Notes: generated by a model not told the origin, from the sequence alone. A DNA stretch of 64,000 nt from JBCCDY01 sp039030555 (GCA_039030555.1 JBCCDY010000001.1:124001-188000); one strand, 5' to 3'. Positions 25,977-36,229 are shown, counted from the first letter of the stretch. Made by a program: numbers and translations.

Positions 25977-26993
25977 ATGGAAAAGATTGTTGTGATTTCT
26001 GTTATCGGTAGTGCTGGCTTGGGCATCAGTTCCTTTTTTGGTGTTTTTCTTTTGAGAAAACCCAGCTTGACTAACAAATTGCTCGCCTTCTTGCTCATTG
26101 CCCTATCTATTCGAATCACCAAGTCCGTGTTTTACTCATCAGTAGAACTTCCATTATTTATCAGAAACATAGGTATAGCAGCAAATCTGGCTATTGGCCC
26201 ATTACTTTTCTTCTATACGAGAAGTGTATGTGACTTGCGAAAGATTAAGCTTTGGGAGTTCTTACATTTCATACCTTCCATCATATACTTGGCCTTATGC
26301 AATATTCTTCTGAATGGGGGGAACAGTATGCTTTGGACGGTAAACTATTCCTTAATTATGGCTCAGTCATTTATATATGTAATCTTTTCTCTACTAATAT
26401 TGACTAGATCGAAACATAAAATTCGAGATAGTCAGTTTAAATGGCTGGTAGGGCTTTCCTTAGGTTTGAGCTTTATGTGGCTAATATATGCATTGAACTT
26501 CCTCGGACTGATTCCGATTTATGCTCTGGGTCCAATAACATTTTCCATTCTAATGTTCTGTTTGTTAGCTGTAGCTCTGAAAAATAAAGAGGTTTTCTTC
26601 TTTAGATCAGCGCCTTTGTATTCGAGTTCGAGAATAACTGAAGAAGAAGCAAATGCATATCTTAATAAACTACATCAGCTAATGAAGCATAAAGAGCTAT
26701 ATAAAAATCCGGATTTGACGGTTGCTGAGTTATCAAGTACACTCGGGGTGTCAAAAAGGAATGTTTCACTAATTCTGAATAAACACGATAACTGTAATTT
26801 CTCGCGATTTGTAAATAATTATAGAGTTGAGGAAGCCAAAGAATTAATTAAAAACCAGCCAGAAAGTAAGATGATAGCAGTAGCTTACGAATCTGGTTTC
26901 AATAATCTTGCAACCTTCAATCAGGCTTTTAAATCATATACAGGCCAAACCCCCACTTCGTTTAAACAGAATCTGCTAACTGCTATCAAATAA
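25977..26993 (+). CDS. Membrane-anchored AraC-family transcription regulator
   Basis: The product has 338 residues. About seven membrane helices fill residues 1-210, and the C-terminal 100 residues form a double helix-turn-helix AraC domain: LTVAELSSTLGVSKRNVSLILNKH, then KMIAVAYESGFNNLATFNQAFKSYTGQTPTSFK. This 7TM-plus-AraC layout is common in Bacteroidota and suggests sensing in or across the membrane. It precedes the exported aminotransferase gene by 68 bp on the same strand and may control it. The ligand is unknown. Confidence 0.85.
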   Translation: MEKIVVISVIGSAGLGISSFFGVFLLRKPSLTNKLLAFLLIALSIRITKSVFYSSVELPLFIRNIGIAANLAIGPLLFFYTRSVCDLRKIKLWEFLHFIPSIIYLALCNILLNGGNSMLWTVNYSLIMAQSFIYVIFSLLILTRSKHKIRDSQFKWLVGLSLGLSFMWLIYALNFLGLIPIYALGPITFSILMFCLLAVALKNKEVFFFRSAPLYSSSRITEEEANAYLNKLHQLMKHKELYKNPDLTVAELSSTLGVSKRNVSLILNKHDNCNFSRFVNNYRVEEAKELIKNQPESKMIAVAYESGFNNLATFNQAFKSYTGQTPTSFKQNLLTAIK

Positions 26994-27061
26994 CATTTCA
27001 GGATTCATGAATTCATAAGCAAGGTTGAGGAAGATTATCCTTCTTCACACGAAAAAAGGAT

Positions 27062-28216
27062 ATGAGTTCAACGATCAAAAGGCGAGAATGGCTAAAGATG
27101 TCGGCACTTGCTTCGGCAGCTGGTTTCGGAATTTTTACTGGTATTAATGTATTCGGAAAAGCCTCTCCGGAAGAGCTTTCAGTCATGGCTACTGATAAAA
27201 ATATCAGAAGGCTGTTATTCAATGAAAATCCAATTGGCCCGAGTAAGAAGGTCATGGAAATTATTAAAGATACTTTACCAAGAGCTAGTAAGTACGCTAC
27301 CTTTTATAAATATGATTTTTTGGAATTAAAGAAATTGATCGCCGAGCAAGAAGGTCTTAAACCCGAAAATGTACTTCTCGGACATGGGTCCTTCGAACCT
27401 TTAATCATTATTTCGGCACACTTTGGGAGTAACGGAGGTGAGATTATAGTTCCAAGCCCGAGCTTCGATGTGGTTGGAAATTTTGGACGTAAAATAGGAG
27501 CAAGTGTAAGGCCTATTGAGGTAGGTGAAGATTTCAAAATGAATTTACCAGAAATGGAAGCTGCAGTAAGTTCTAAAACAAAACTTGTTACGATATGTAA
27601 TCCTAACAACCCTACAGGAACGAGTTGTAATACGGATCAGCTAGCTTCTTTTTGTAGATTTATTTCAGATAATGCCTATGTTTTAATAGATGAAGCATAC
27701 ATCCATTATCTTGAATCATGGAGAAATCATACGATGGCTCCTTTGATAGGCCAAGGTAAGAATGTGCTGGTTGCCAGAACATTTTCTAAAATATATGGCA
27801 TGGCTGGCCTTCGTATTGGTTATTTATTGGGTCCCTCAGACTTTATTCAGAAACTGGAATCAAAATACACATTGGGCTTCCCTGGTAATATGCCCAACTC
27901 CCTAAGTGTAGCTTCATCAATAGTTTCACTTAAAGACAATGATTTTATCAATAAATCAAGATTATTCAATGAGGAAAGAAAATCGGAATTCTATAAATCA
28001 CTCGAGGAACTGAGCATACCTTACATTCAAAGTGATGCTAACTTTGTTTACTACAAAGTGGAAAAATTCAAGGAATACAAAAGTATGATGTGGGATAACA
28101 AAATTCTCTTAGCTGGTGGCTGGCCTTCGAAACCCGATTGGGCTAGAGTAACCATGGGTACAGCTCAGGATATGGCTTTTCTGGCTGAAAAAATGAAAGG
28201 CAAAAAATGGATGTAA
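27062..28216 (+). CDS. Tat-exported HisC-like PLP aminotransferase
   Basis: The product has 384 residues. The N-terminus contains KRREWLKMSA followed by a hydrophobic run, a twin-arginine signal, so the folded enzyme with its cofactor should be exported. The body is a fold type I aminotransferase: CNPNNPTGT, DEAYIHYLE, and TFSKIYGMAGLRIGY with the PLP lysine near residue 243. It is closest in pattern to histidinol-phosphate aminotransferase, but no his genes are near and export argues against histidine synthesis. It probably acts on an amino acid or amine in the periplasm. An upstream AraC-type regulator may control it. Confidence 0.82.
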   Translation: MSSTIKRREWLKMSALASAAGFGIFTGINVFGKASPEELSVMATDKNIRRLLFNENPIGPSKKVMEIIKDTLPRASKYATFYKYDFLELKKLIAEQEGLKPENVLLGHGSFEPLIIISAHFGSNGGEIIVPSPSFDVVGNFGRKIGASVRPIEVGEDFKMNLPEMEAAVSSKTKLVTICNPNNPTGTSCNTDQLASFCRFISDNAYVLIDEAYIHYLESWRNHTMAPLIGQGKNVLVARTFSKIYGMAGLRIGYLLGPSDFIQKLESKYTLGFPGNMPNSLSVASSIVSLKDNDFINKSRLFNEERKSEFYKSLEELSIPYIQSDANFVYYKVEKFKEYKSMMWDNKILLAGGWPSKPDWARVTMGTAQDMAFLAEKMKGKKWM

Positions 28217-28260
28217 ACGTTCTTTTGAAAGCTTAATTCTACTTTCATTTATTCTTTAAA

Positions 28261-28298
28261 AATAGGAAAGCCACGCCTTAAAGCTTGGCTTTCCTATT
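28261..28298 (-). terminator. Strong intrinsic terminator of the M16 protease gene
   Basis: Thirteen-base perfect arms AATAGGAAAGCCA (28261-28273) and TGGCTTTCCTATT (28286-28298) flank a 12-base loop. On the minus strand the stem is followed by TTTTTAAAG. It lies 17 bp beyond the protease stop. It may also slow plus-strand transcription from the aminotransferase gene, although no T-tract follows on that side. Confidence 0.85.
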
Positions 28299-28314
28299 AA
28301 AAAATTCAACAACA

Positions 28315-31173
28315 CTATTCTTCAGCGTTCAATTGATTTTCCTGAACGATATCTCCTTTCTCATTCACTTTAACGATTTCATAACCTAATCGCTCAAGTC
28401 CTTGACGGTTAGAAGCCTCGTCACCAACTACTACGATATACATTTCGTCTGTTTTTAAATTATCTTTTGCCAAAGCATCGATCTCTTTCTTAGTGATCGT
28501 ATTAATGATTTTCATTTGATCTTTCACAAAATCATCTTTCAGGTCGTAGTGAACGATCCTTCTTAAGAACCTGGCTTTTTGTCCAGGAGTCTCATAATTT
28601 AAAGCATCACGTTGACCGATAGAGCTTTTCATAAAAGCCAATTCATCAGGTGTAATTCCCTTTTCTCTGTACACTTTGATCTCGTTCATCATTTCAAAGA
28701 CAGCACTATCCGTAGCCTCCGCCTTTACACCTGCTAATGCGGTATATGGACCTGGCTCATCAGAAGAATTAAAGAACGAGCGAGCACCATATGTCCAGCC
28801 TTTATCCTCACGTAGATTCAAATTAATTCTACTGTTGAAAGCCCCTCCGAGTGTATAATTCATTAAGAAACTTTTGAAGAATTCGCCTGTAGCGTCATAA
28901 GGCATATCGGTTAAGTATCCCATACGAATCTCAGATTGAGGAGCTTCTTGCTTATCCACTAAGAAGATTTTGGTTTCGTCTAAAGGATCAGCTGTGCTCA
29001 ATTCAGGGATTTTTACAGAATTGCCTTCCCAGTTTTTAAGGAACTCCAGCTTTGGCATGATTTCATTCTTGGTGATATCACCAACTACAACTAACTCCCC
29101 TACACTTGGAGAAAAATAGCTATTATAAAATGCCTTAACATCATCCAGAGTAATACGCTCAACGGTTTCCTCTATACCACTTGCAGGAACAGAATAGATA
29201 TGTTTATCACCGTAGATCAAGCGGTTATAAACCTGACTGGCGATGGCAGAAGGAACTTTTTCATTCGATTTTATTCCTTCGATCTGCTGCTTCTTCAACC
29301 TATTGAAATCATCTTCTTTAAAAGAAGGATTAAACATAGCTTCTTCAGCTAATTCCAAAGTTTTATCAAGGTTTTTCTTAAGGGTGCTTATAAAAACGTT
29401 AGTTGAATTCAAGTCGGCATTAAAACTGACAGAACTACCTATTTTTCTAAGTTCCTCCTGGAATTCTTCTGAAGTATAATTCTCGGTAGCTTCGTTCATT
29501 AAAGAGGCGGTTAGTGATGCTAGTCCTGATTTTTGAGGATCATAAGCATCCAGCTCGTGACCTCCATTTAAAGTAAGCTGAATCGTTACCGTTGGAATTT
29601 CGGTATTTTCCGTTCCAATAACTTTAATTCCATTATTGAAAGTGCTTTTCCAAACTTCTGGCACAGAAACTAAGGGACTCTGACCAGGAGTAGGTTTTTT
29701 ACTTCTATCGAATTTATCGCCAGATGGCCGGGTATAAGTAAGTCCACTGTAATCTGTAATAGGGAATGGATTATCATCTTCAGCTAAAGGCTTGAAATTA
29801 TCTGGTTTTGCCGGGGCAGTCTCTTCATTCGGAATAACACTCTGGAGCACCAAAGGCTGGCCTTTAATATATTTATTGAATACTCTAATTACATCTTCCT
29901 TTGTAACAGAAAGATATCTCTCAAGGTCTTTTTGAATATAATTGGGATTACCTGTAAAAGTCTCATAAGCAGCTAGTTGAGAAACTTTTCCTCTTACACT
30001 AGCTAATCCATTAATGGTGCCAGATTCATAATTAGCTTTGAATTTCTGAATATCCGCATCGGTCACTCCGTTCTTCGCAAACTCTTCAAGGATATTTCTC
30101 ATTTCGGTCTCAAACCCCGATAAGGTCTGTCCCGGAAATGGCAATACAAACATGGTAAATTCACCGGCCAACTCACTAGTAGGGTGAAATGTACTGGCCT
30201 GAATGGCTTTTTGAGTCAGTACAAAGCTTTTATAAAAATAAGAACTTTTACCTGTCCCAAGGATTTCTGCAAGGCAATCCAAAGGAGCCTCGTCTTCATG
30301 GTAAGCTGGAACAGTAGGGTACGTCAAAAGTAATGCAGGGAAACGAATATTGTTATCGACATAGGAAACGTATCGATCCTGATCTAGCGTAGGTTGTTCT
30401 AATTTTAAAGGTTCCACTTCAGGGCCTTTAGGAATTACCCCAAAGTACTTTTCAACTTTCTTGATCACTTCTTTAGGCTTAACATCCCCTCCAATCGTTA
30501 AAGTGGCATTGTTAGGGCCATACCAGCGTAAAAAAAACTTCTTTAAATCATTAACATCCACACGATCCAGATCCTCTAATTTTCCGATAGTTAACCAGGA
30601 ATATGGGTGCCCGTAAGGATAAAGCGTTTCTGCATTCACTTCTCTCCACCTTCCGTAGGGTGCATTGTCGTAATTTTGGCCTTTTTCATTTTTTACAGTG
30701 GCACGCTGAACCTCAAATTTTTCCTGAGTTACTGCATTTAGGAAAAATCCCATTCGATCGGCTTCCAACCACAACATGGTTTCCAATTGATTGCTAGGAA
30801 CTGTTTCAAAATAATTGGTTCGATCTCTGTTCGTTGTTCCATTTAATGTTCCCCCTGATTCGGAGACAATTTTAAAATGCTCTTCATCAGCTACATTTTC
30901 AGAACCCTGGAACATCATGTGCTCGAAAAAATGGGCAAAGCCAGATTTCTTAAGCTCTTCTCTGGCGGAACCTACATGATAGGTCACATCTACGTGAACG
31001 ACCGGGTCTGAATGATCTTCATGGATGATTAAAGTCAAACCGTTATCAAGCACATGTTTTTCGTAAGGAATTACGATCTCGTCCTCTTTCTGCTCTACTT
31101 TTTCAACAAGGCGCGTTTGGGCAAGTGTCAGTTGCGATAAAAATGCTAAAACAATAGCATAGATTAGTCTCAT
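28315..31173 (-). CDS. Exported M16 family zinc peptidase, two-domain
   Basis: The product has 952 residues with a signal peptide (ending near LTLAQ). The first half has the inverted zinc motif HFFEH (H81, E84, H85) in GFAHFFEHMMFQG, typical of the M16 family; the second half (from about 515) repeats the fold without HxxEH, as in inactive partner halves of pitrilysin-type enzymes. The length equals two M16 A/B domain pairs. It should degrade peptides in the periplasm. Transcription ends at the strong terminator 17 bp downstream. Confidence 0.92.
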   Translation of the reverse strand: MRLIYAIVLAFLSQLTLAQTRLVEKVEQKEDEIVIPYEKHVLDNGLTLIIHEDHSDPVVHVDVTYHVGSAREELKKSGFAHFFEHMMFQGSENVADEEHFKIVSESGGTLNGTTNRDRTNYFETVPSNQLETMLWLEADRMGFFLNAVTQEKFEVQRATVKNEKGQNYDNAPYGRWREVNAETLYPYGHPYSWLTIGKLEDLDRVDVNDLKKFFLRWYGPNNATLTIGGDVKPKEVIKKVEKYFGVIPKGPEVEPLKLEQPTLDQDRYVSYVDNNIRFPALLLTYPTVPAYHEDEAPLDCLAEILGTGKSSYFYKSFVLTQKAIQASTFHPTSELAGEFTMFVLPFPGQTLSGFETEMRNILEEFAKNGVTDADIQKFKANYESGTINGLASVRGKVSQLAAYETFTGNPNYIQKDLERYLSVTKEDVIRVFNKYIKGQPLVLQSVIPNEETAPAKPDNFKPLAEDDNPFPITDYSGLTYTRPSGDKFDRSKKPTPGQSPLVSVPEVWKSTFNNGIKVIGTENTEIPTVTIQLTLNGGHELDAYDPQKSGLASLTASLMNEATENYTSEEFQEELRKIGSSVSFNADLNSTNVFISTLKKNLDKTLELAEEAMFNPSFKEDDFNRLKKQQIEGIKSNEKVPSAIASQVYNRLIYGDKHIYSVPASGIEETVERITLDDVKAFYNSYFSPSVGELVVVGDITKNEIMPKLEFLKNWEGNSVKIPELSTADPLDETKIFLVDKQEAPQSEIRMGYLTDMPYDATGEFFKSFLMNYTLGGAFNSRINLNLREDKGWTYGARSFFNSSDEPGPYTALAGVKAEATDSAVFEMMNEIKVYREKGITPDELAFMKSSIGQRDALNYETPGQKARFLRRIVHYDLKDDFVKDQMKIINTITKKEIDALAKDNLKTDEMYIVVVGDEASNRQGLERLGYEIVKVNEKGDIVQENQLNAEE

Positions 31174-31273
31174 AGTATTAGTTAATGTTTCTGAAATATA
31201 TTGAGTTTAATTAGTCTATGACTTTTCTTTTTTATTACAGGTTGAAAGACTTTATTAGAGGTTTTAGAATGAT

Positions 31274-34192
31274 ATGGCGCAGAGGGAACTTCAGGAGTTA
31301 GCAAAAAAAATCAAGGGAGAGCTTTATACAGATGAAACCATTAGAAAATTATATGCAACGGATGCTTCTGCTTATCGTGAGATGCCATTGGCGGTTGCGA
31401 TTCCAAAAAATGAAAATGACCTTAAATTACTGGTAGATTTTGCTTCTAAAAATAAGCTTTCTCTGATCCCCAGAACAGCAGGGACTTCTCTTGCCGGACA
31501 GGTTGTAGGAGCAGGAATAGTCGTTGACGTTTCGAAGCATTTTACCAAAATACTGGAAGTCGACGAGAAAGAATCGTGGGTAAGAGTACAACCAGGAGTC
31601 GTTAGGGACGAACTCAACTTATTTCTGAAAGATCATAATTTGTTTTTTGGCCCTGAAACTTCAACTGCCAATAGGGCAATGATTGGAGGTATGGTAGGGA
31701 ATAATTCCTGTGGTGCTAATTCAATTATTTACGGCAGCACTCGCGATCACCTAATTGAAATAAAAGGCTTTCTAAGTGACGGTTCCGAAATCACTTTCAA
31801 AGCTTTGAACGAGCAAGAGTTTGCAGAAAAGCTTAAACTTGATTCGCTTGAAGGGAAGATTTACAAGCAAATTCAGCAGAAGCTCTTTGATCAGGAAGTA
31901 GTTGAAGAAATAAAATCGCAATTCCCAAAAGAATCTATTCCAAGAAGAAATACCGGGTATGCAATTGATTTACTGGCAGACACTATTCCATTTAAAAAAG
32001 ACGGAAAGTCTTTTAATTTCTGCAAGCTGGTTGCCGGATCGGAGGGAACACTCGTTTTTATTACGGAGATCAAGTTAAACGTCGAGCCACTTCCTCCCAA
32101 AAAAAAGCTTCTTATATGCGCCCATTTTAATTCAGTAAATGAAAGCCTGAGAGCCAATTTAGTTGCCTTAGAGTATAATCCTTCTGCTAGTGAGTTAATG
32201 GATCACTACATTCTGGAATGTACTAAAGCCAATATTGAACAACAGAAAAACAGGTTTTTTGTAAAAGGCGATCCATCAGCTATTCTGGTCGTCGAGCTTT
32301 CCGATAACGATCCGGGAAAACTTGAGCAAAAAGCGCATCAACTTATAGATGATCTCAAAAAGGAGGACTTAGGATACCACTTCCCCATAGTTGAGGGTAC
32401 TGATATTCCTAAAGTCTGGACATTGAGAAAAGCCGGTTTAGGGCTTTTGTCCAACATTCCGGGAGATGCTAAAGCTGTTCCGGTAATCGAAGATACCGCC
32501 GTCGACGTTTCAGATCTTCCTGATTTTATTAAGGAATTTAACTTGATTCTGGAAAAGCATAAGTTGTATTGCGTTCATTATGCACATGCTGGATCAGGTG
32601 AACTACACTTGAGACCAATTATTAACTTGAAAACACATGAGGGAAATCAACTTTTCAAGGTCATTGCTAATGAAATCGCACATTTAGTTAAAAAATATAA
32701 TGGCTCTTTGAGTGGAGAGCATGGTGATGGAAGGCTAAGAGGTGAGTTTATCGAATTTATGATCGGTAAAAAGAATTATGACCTTCTGAGAGAAATTAAG
32801 CAAACCTGGGACCCCAATAATGTCTTCAATCCCGGAAAGATTGTGGATACTCCTTCAATGAACTCATCCTTGCGTTACGAAGCAGGAAAGGAGACCCCTG
32901 AAATCAAGACCTATTTTGACTTCAGTGAGGTCAAAGGAGTGGTCAGAGCTGCTGAATTATGCAATGGTTCAGGTGATTGCAGAAAAACCCATCTCAGTGG
33001 TGGAACCATGTGCCCAAGTTATATGGCTACCAAAAATGAGAAAGAAACCACTCGGGCCAGGGCTAATATTCTGAGAGAAGTTTTAACGCATTCTGATAAA
33101 CTTAACAGATTTGACTCAGAAGAAATAAAAGAAGTAATGGACCTCTGCCTTTCCTGTAAAGGTTGTAAGTCAGAATGTCCATCGAACGTAGATGTTGGTA
33201 AGCTTAAAGCAGAATTTCTTCAGCAGTATCATGACGCCAACGGGATTCCTCTGCGAAGTAGAATGATCGCCAATTTCACGAAGCTGAACAAACTTGCTTC
33301 CGTTGCACCTGCTGTTTTCAACGCTTCATTTGGTGAACATGCTTTTGGAAAAGCGATGAAAAGCTTAGTAGGCTTTGCGCCCGAACGTTCTATTCCTAAA
33401 CTTCAGAAAACCACACTAAAAAAATGGTTTGAAAAAAGAGAAGAGAAATCTGAGGGGAACAAAGTTTATTTCTTCTGTGACGAATTCACCAATTACAATG
33501 ATGTTGAAATTGGTAAGAAAGCCATACTTCTATTGGAGGCTTTAGGCTATCAGGTCGAAATACCTGATCTTTTGGAAAGCGGGCGGACTTATCTTTCTAA
33601 GGGGCTTCTTAGAGAAGCTAAGAAAATCGCATTGGAAAACGTTAACAGAGCTAAAAACAAGCTCGATCAGAATATCCCAATAGTAGGCTTAGAGCCTTCT
33701 GCCATCTTAACTTTTCGAGATGAATACATTGATTTGCTTTACGGAGAAAAAAAAGAAGAAGCCAAATTAATCGCCCAAAGAACTTTTACTATTGAGGAGT
33801 TTTTATCAAATGAATTAGGCAAGGGGAGAATATCAAAAGATCAATTCATAGAAGAAAAGAAAGAGATAAAATTACATGGGCATTGCCATCAGAAAGCTGT
33901 ATCCTCTTTAGTTCCAACTAAGAAAATTCTTTCCCTTTCAAAAAATTATTCTGTTCAGTTAATTCCTTCAGGATGTTGTGGAATGGCTGGTTCCTTTGGG
34001 TATGAAAAGGAACATTTTGAGATCTCTCAACAGATCGGTGAGTTGGTATTATTTCCAGCTATAAGGAAGGCTTCAAAAGAAACTATTATTGCTGCACCAG
34101 GCACTAGCTGTAGACATCAGATTAAGGATGGTACAGGAAGGGAAGCCTTGCATCCGGTTGAAATTTTATATGATTGTCTAAGAAAATCGTAA
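31274..34192 (+). CDS. GlcD-GlcF-type fusion: FAD-linked oxidase with Fe-S domain
   Basis: The product has 972 residues. Residues 1-460 or so form a FAD-binding type 4 oxidase: PRTAGTSLAGQVVGAGIVVDV for FAD, and a C-terminal lobe ending SGEHGDGRLRG. The remainder contains two 4Fe-4S motifs (CNGSGDCRKTH...CP and CLSCKGCKSECP) and a CCG domain (GHCHQKA, PSGCCGMAGSFG). By family it oxidises glycolate, D-lactate or a similar 2-hydroxyacid and passes electrons to the quinone pool. GlcD and GlcF are separate proteins in E. coli; the fused form is common in Bacteroidota. Confidence 0.9.
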   Translation: MAQRELQELAKKIKGELYTDETIRKLYATDASAYREMPLAVAIPKNENDLKLLVDFASKNKLSLIPRTAGTSLAGQVVGAGIVVDVSKHFTKILEVDEKESWVRVQPGVVRDELNLFLKDHNLFFGPETSTANRAMIGGMVGNNSCGANSIIYGSTRDHLIEIKGFLSDGSEITFKALNEQEFAEKLKLDSLEGKIYKQIQQKLFDQEVVEEIKSQFPKESIPRRNTGYAIDLLADTIPFKKDGKSFNFCKLVAGSEGTLVFITEIKLNVEPLPPKKKLLICAHFNSVNESLRANLVALEYNPSASELMDHYILECTKANIEQQKNRFFVKGDPSAILVVELSDNDPGKLEQKAHQLIDDLKKEDLGYHFPIVEGTDIPKVWTLRKAGLGLLSNIPGDAKAVPVIEDTAVDVSDLPDFIKEFNLILEKHKLYCVHYAHAGSGELHLRPIINLKTHEGNQLFKVIANEIAHLVKKYNGSLSGEHGDGRLRGEFIEFMIGKKNYDLLREIKQTWDPNNVFNPGKIVDTPSMNSSLRYEAGKETPEIKTYFDFSEVKGVVRAAELCNGSGDCRKTHLSGGTMCPSYMATKNEKETTRARANILREVLTHSDKLNRFDSEEIKEVMDLCLSCKGCKSECPSNVDVGKLKAEFLQQYHDANGIPLRSRMIANFTKLNKLASVAPAVFNASFGEHAFGKAMKSLVGFAPERSIPKLQKTTLKKWFEKREEKSEGNKVYFFCDEFTNYNDVEIGKKAILLLEALGYQVEIPDLLESGRTYLSKGLLREAKKIALENVNRAKNKLDQNIPIVGLEPSAILTFRDEYIDLLYGEKKEEAKLIAQRTFTIEEFLSNELGKGRISKDQFIEEKKEIKLHGHCHQKAVSSLVPTKKILSLSKNYSVQLIPSGCCGMAGSFGYEKEHFEISQQIGELVLFPAIRKASKETIIAAPGTSCRHQIKDGTGREALHPVEILYDCLRKS

Positions 34193-34213
34193 TTTTAATA
34201 CTAAGAGAAAATA

Positions 34214-34807
34214 GTGATTATGGCCGTTGTAACAGACATTAATGAACTTAGCTTCTCAGGGCTCTATACTTACAAGGATTATTTAAGTTGGCGATTCAAA
34301 GAAAGGGTTGAGCTGATAAAAGGAAGGCTTTTTAAAATGACTCCTGCACCCTCCAGTTTTCATCAAAGTATCTCTATAGCTTTAAGTTCTCAATTGTGGT
34401 TCCACTTTAAAGAAACGGAGTGCAAAGTGTTCGAAGCTCCTTTTGATGTTCGTTTAGATCCAGCAAAAGAAGATAAAATATATACCGTTGTTCAGCCAGA
34501 TTTATGTATTATCTGTGATAAAGATAAAATTGATGAGAGAGGTTGTAATGGCGCACCCGACCTTATTGTAGAAATCATATCACCAGGAAATTCCTCTAAA
34601 GAAATGAGGGAAAAATTTGAGATTTACGAAGAAAGTGGCGTAAGGGAATATTGGCTTATTAATCCTTTAGATAAGAATGTTATAGTATATTCATTAAACG
34701 ATGAGAATGCTTTCATAGCTAAAAAACCATTTATTGAAAGTGATCAATTGAGGTCCGAAATCTTTGTTGATCTAACAATAGACCTCTCTACGTTATTCAA
34801 AGCATAG
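34214..34807 (+). CDS. Uma2 family (DUF820) PD-(D/E)XK nuclease-fold protein
   Basis: The product has 197 residues from GTG 34214, or 195 from ATG 34220. VQPDLCIICD and GAPDLIVEIISPGNSSKEM form the acidic core of the restriction-endonuclease-like fold, and EKFEIYEESGVREYWLINPLDK is the usual follow-up segment. Uma2 proteins are abundant in cyanobacteria and patchy elsewhere; their natural role is unresolved. This is a single copy, 21 bp after the oxidase gene, and no modification enzyme or transposase lies nearby. Confidence 0.85.
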   Translation: MIMAVVTDINELSFSGLYTYKDYLSWRFKERVELIKGRLFKMTPAPSSFHQSISIALSSQLWFHFKETECKVFEAPFDVRLDPAKEDKIYTVVQPDLCIICDKDKIDERGCNGAPDLIVEIISPGNSSKEMREKFEIYEESGVREYWLINPLDKNVIVYSLNDENAFIAKKPFIESDQLRSEIFVDLTIDLSTLFKA

Positions 34808-34821
34808 TTATTCTTTATCCG

Positions 34822-35061
34822 TCATGATCTAATTTTCCCAACTATAAACAATAGAATAACTGCGCCGACAGTAGCTGAAATGATATCTGCAATCAAACCA
34901 TAGGAATGGAAGCCTAACAGACCGAAAACAAAGTTACCAACAGCCCCTCCTATAATTCCAATTACGATATTCCATAAAATACCGAAGCCAGCACCTTTCA
35001 TAATTTGACCGGCTAACCAGCCAGCTATACTCCCAATGATAATTGCGTAAAGAAGTCCCAT
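34822..35061 (-). CDS. GlsB/YeaQ/YmgE family small membrane protein
   Basis: The product has 79 residues from ATG 35061. Three glycine-rich membrane helices (IIIGSIAGWLAGQIMKGAG, NIVIGIIGGAVGNFVFGLLG, ISATVGAVILLFIVGKI) match the transglycosylase-associated/GlsB family linked to stress responses. A longer start at 35082 would add seven polar residues; the shorter one fits the family. It is convergent with the Uma2 gene, 14 bp apart, and divergent from the outer-membrane protein gene. Confidence 0.9.
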   Translation of the reverse strand: MGLLYAIIIGSIAGWLAGQIMKGAGFGILWNIVIGIIGGAVGNFVFGLLGFHSYGLIADIISATVGAVILLFIVGKIRS

Positions 35062-35122
35062 GCTATAAAGTTTTAAACTCAAATAATCTACTAATTTTAC
35101 CGCTTCTTAAAAATATCTGCTC

Positions 35123-36229
35123 ATGATAAAATGGTTTTTAGCCATTCTTTTTACGATATCTGCTTCAACAAGTCTTTTTGGTCAAGGAGGTGTTTCCGAT
35201 TCTACTTCAGCCCAAAAAAAAGATAAAGGAAGCTGGGTTCCTTTACCCGTAATTCTGGCTTCACCAGAAAATGGAGTTGGTTTCGGCGCTTTGGGACTAA
35301 GACTTTTTAAGTTTGATTATGAGAATACATTGACCAGAACCTCCAACATTCAGGCTTTTGTGATCTATACAACTAGAAATCAATTGCTCTTATCTCCAAG
35401 TTATACGATTTTTACACCCGGAGAAAAGTATCTCCTTACCGGTGAGATCAACTATAATATCTTTCCCGACTTCTTCTATGGCATAGGTGATGATACGCCA
35501 GATGAGAATGAAGAAGAGGTGGAGTATAATATTTTAAGCTTTGAGCATCGATTTCTTAAACGCATCAAACCCAATTTCTTTTCGGGATTTGAGTTCAGAT
35601 ATTTTAACCGTTTTAATATAGAAAGAGAAGACCAAAGCCTCTTAGAGCAACAGCAAGTAACCGGGTTTGATGGCTCTATAGTTGCAGGTGGAGGACCAGT
35701 TTTAGTTTACGATACCAGAGATATTATTGTGAATCCTTCATCAGGTCACTATTTGGAATTCTCGGCTTTTTTTCACGGAGAATTTCTGGGAGGAGAATAT
35801 AATTTTGAACGATATCGTATTGATGCCAGAAAATACTTCCAGTTAAAATCAAAGCGTAGACAGATACTTGCCTTTCAATTTGTAGGAAATTTTGTAAATG
35901 GAACGGCTCCCTTTAAGCAATTATCTGAACTAGGAGGTGATCAAATTATGAGAGGGTATTTCCAGGGACGCTTTCGTGATCAACATCTTATGGCTCTTCA
36001 GGGAGAATATCGTTTTGATATTTGGAGAAGATTCGGAGCAGTTGTCTTCGCGGGATTAGGTGATGTGGCTAATGAATTTAATGATTTCGATTTCCAAAAT
36101 ATCAAACCTTCTTATGGAGGAGGACTGAGGTTTGCAGTAAACAAAAAAGAAAGGGTGAACGTAAGAATTGATTTTGGGGTAGGAAGAGAAACTACAGGTT
36201 TCTATTTCAACATCACCGAAGCATTTTAA
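35123..36229 (+). CDS. BamA/TamA-type outer-membrane barrel protein
   Basis: The product has 368 residues with a signal peptide (cleaved near STSLFGQ). Strand-like segments rich in aromatic residues run to a C-terminal Phe (FNITEAF), the usual barrel signature. SELGGDQIMRGYFQGRFRD is the RGY/RGF-type lid-lock segment of the bacterial surface antigen (BamA/TamA) domain. No POTRA repeats are present; only the barrel is encoded, so it is not BamA itself. It may be a lipid or protein export barrel; the function is unknown. Confidence 0.8.
   Translation: MIKWFLAILFTISASTSLFGQGGVSDSTSAQKKDKGSWVPLPVILASPENGVGFGALGLRLFKFDYENTLTRTSNIQAFVIYTTRNQLLLSPSYTIFTPGEKYLLTGEINYNIFPDFFYGIGDDTPDENEEEVEYNILSFEHRFLKRIKPNFFSGFEFRYFNRFNIEREDQSLLEQQQVTGFDGSIVAGGGPVLVYDTRDIIVNPSSGHYLEFSAFFHGEFLGGEYNFERYRIDARKYFQLKSKRRQILAFQFVGNFVNGTAPFKQLSELGGDQIMRGYFQGRFRDQHLMALQGEYRFDIWRRFGAVVFAGLGDVANEFNDFDFQNIKPSYGGGLRFAVNKKERVNVRIDFGVGRETTGFYFNITEAF

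Noticed and set aside
28217..28260. Plus-strand terminator for the aminotransferase gene
   Set aside because: The hairpin at 28261-28298 has its T-tract only on the minus strand. On the plus strand it is followed by A residues.
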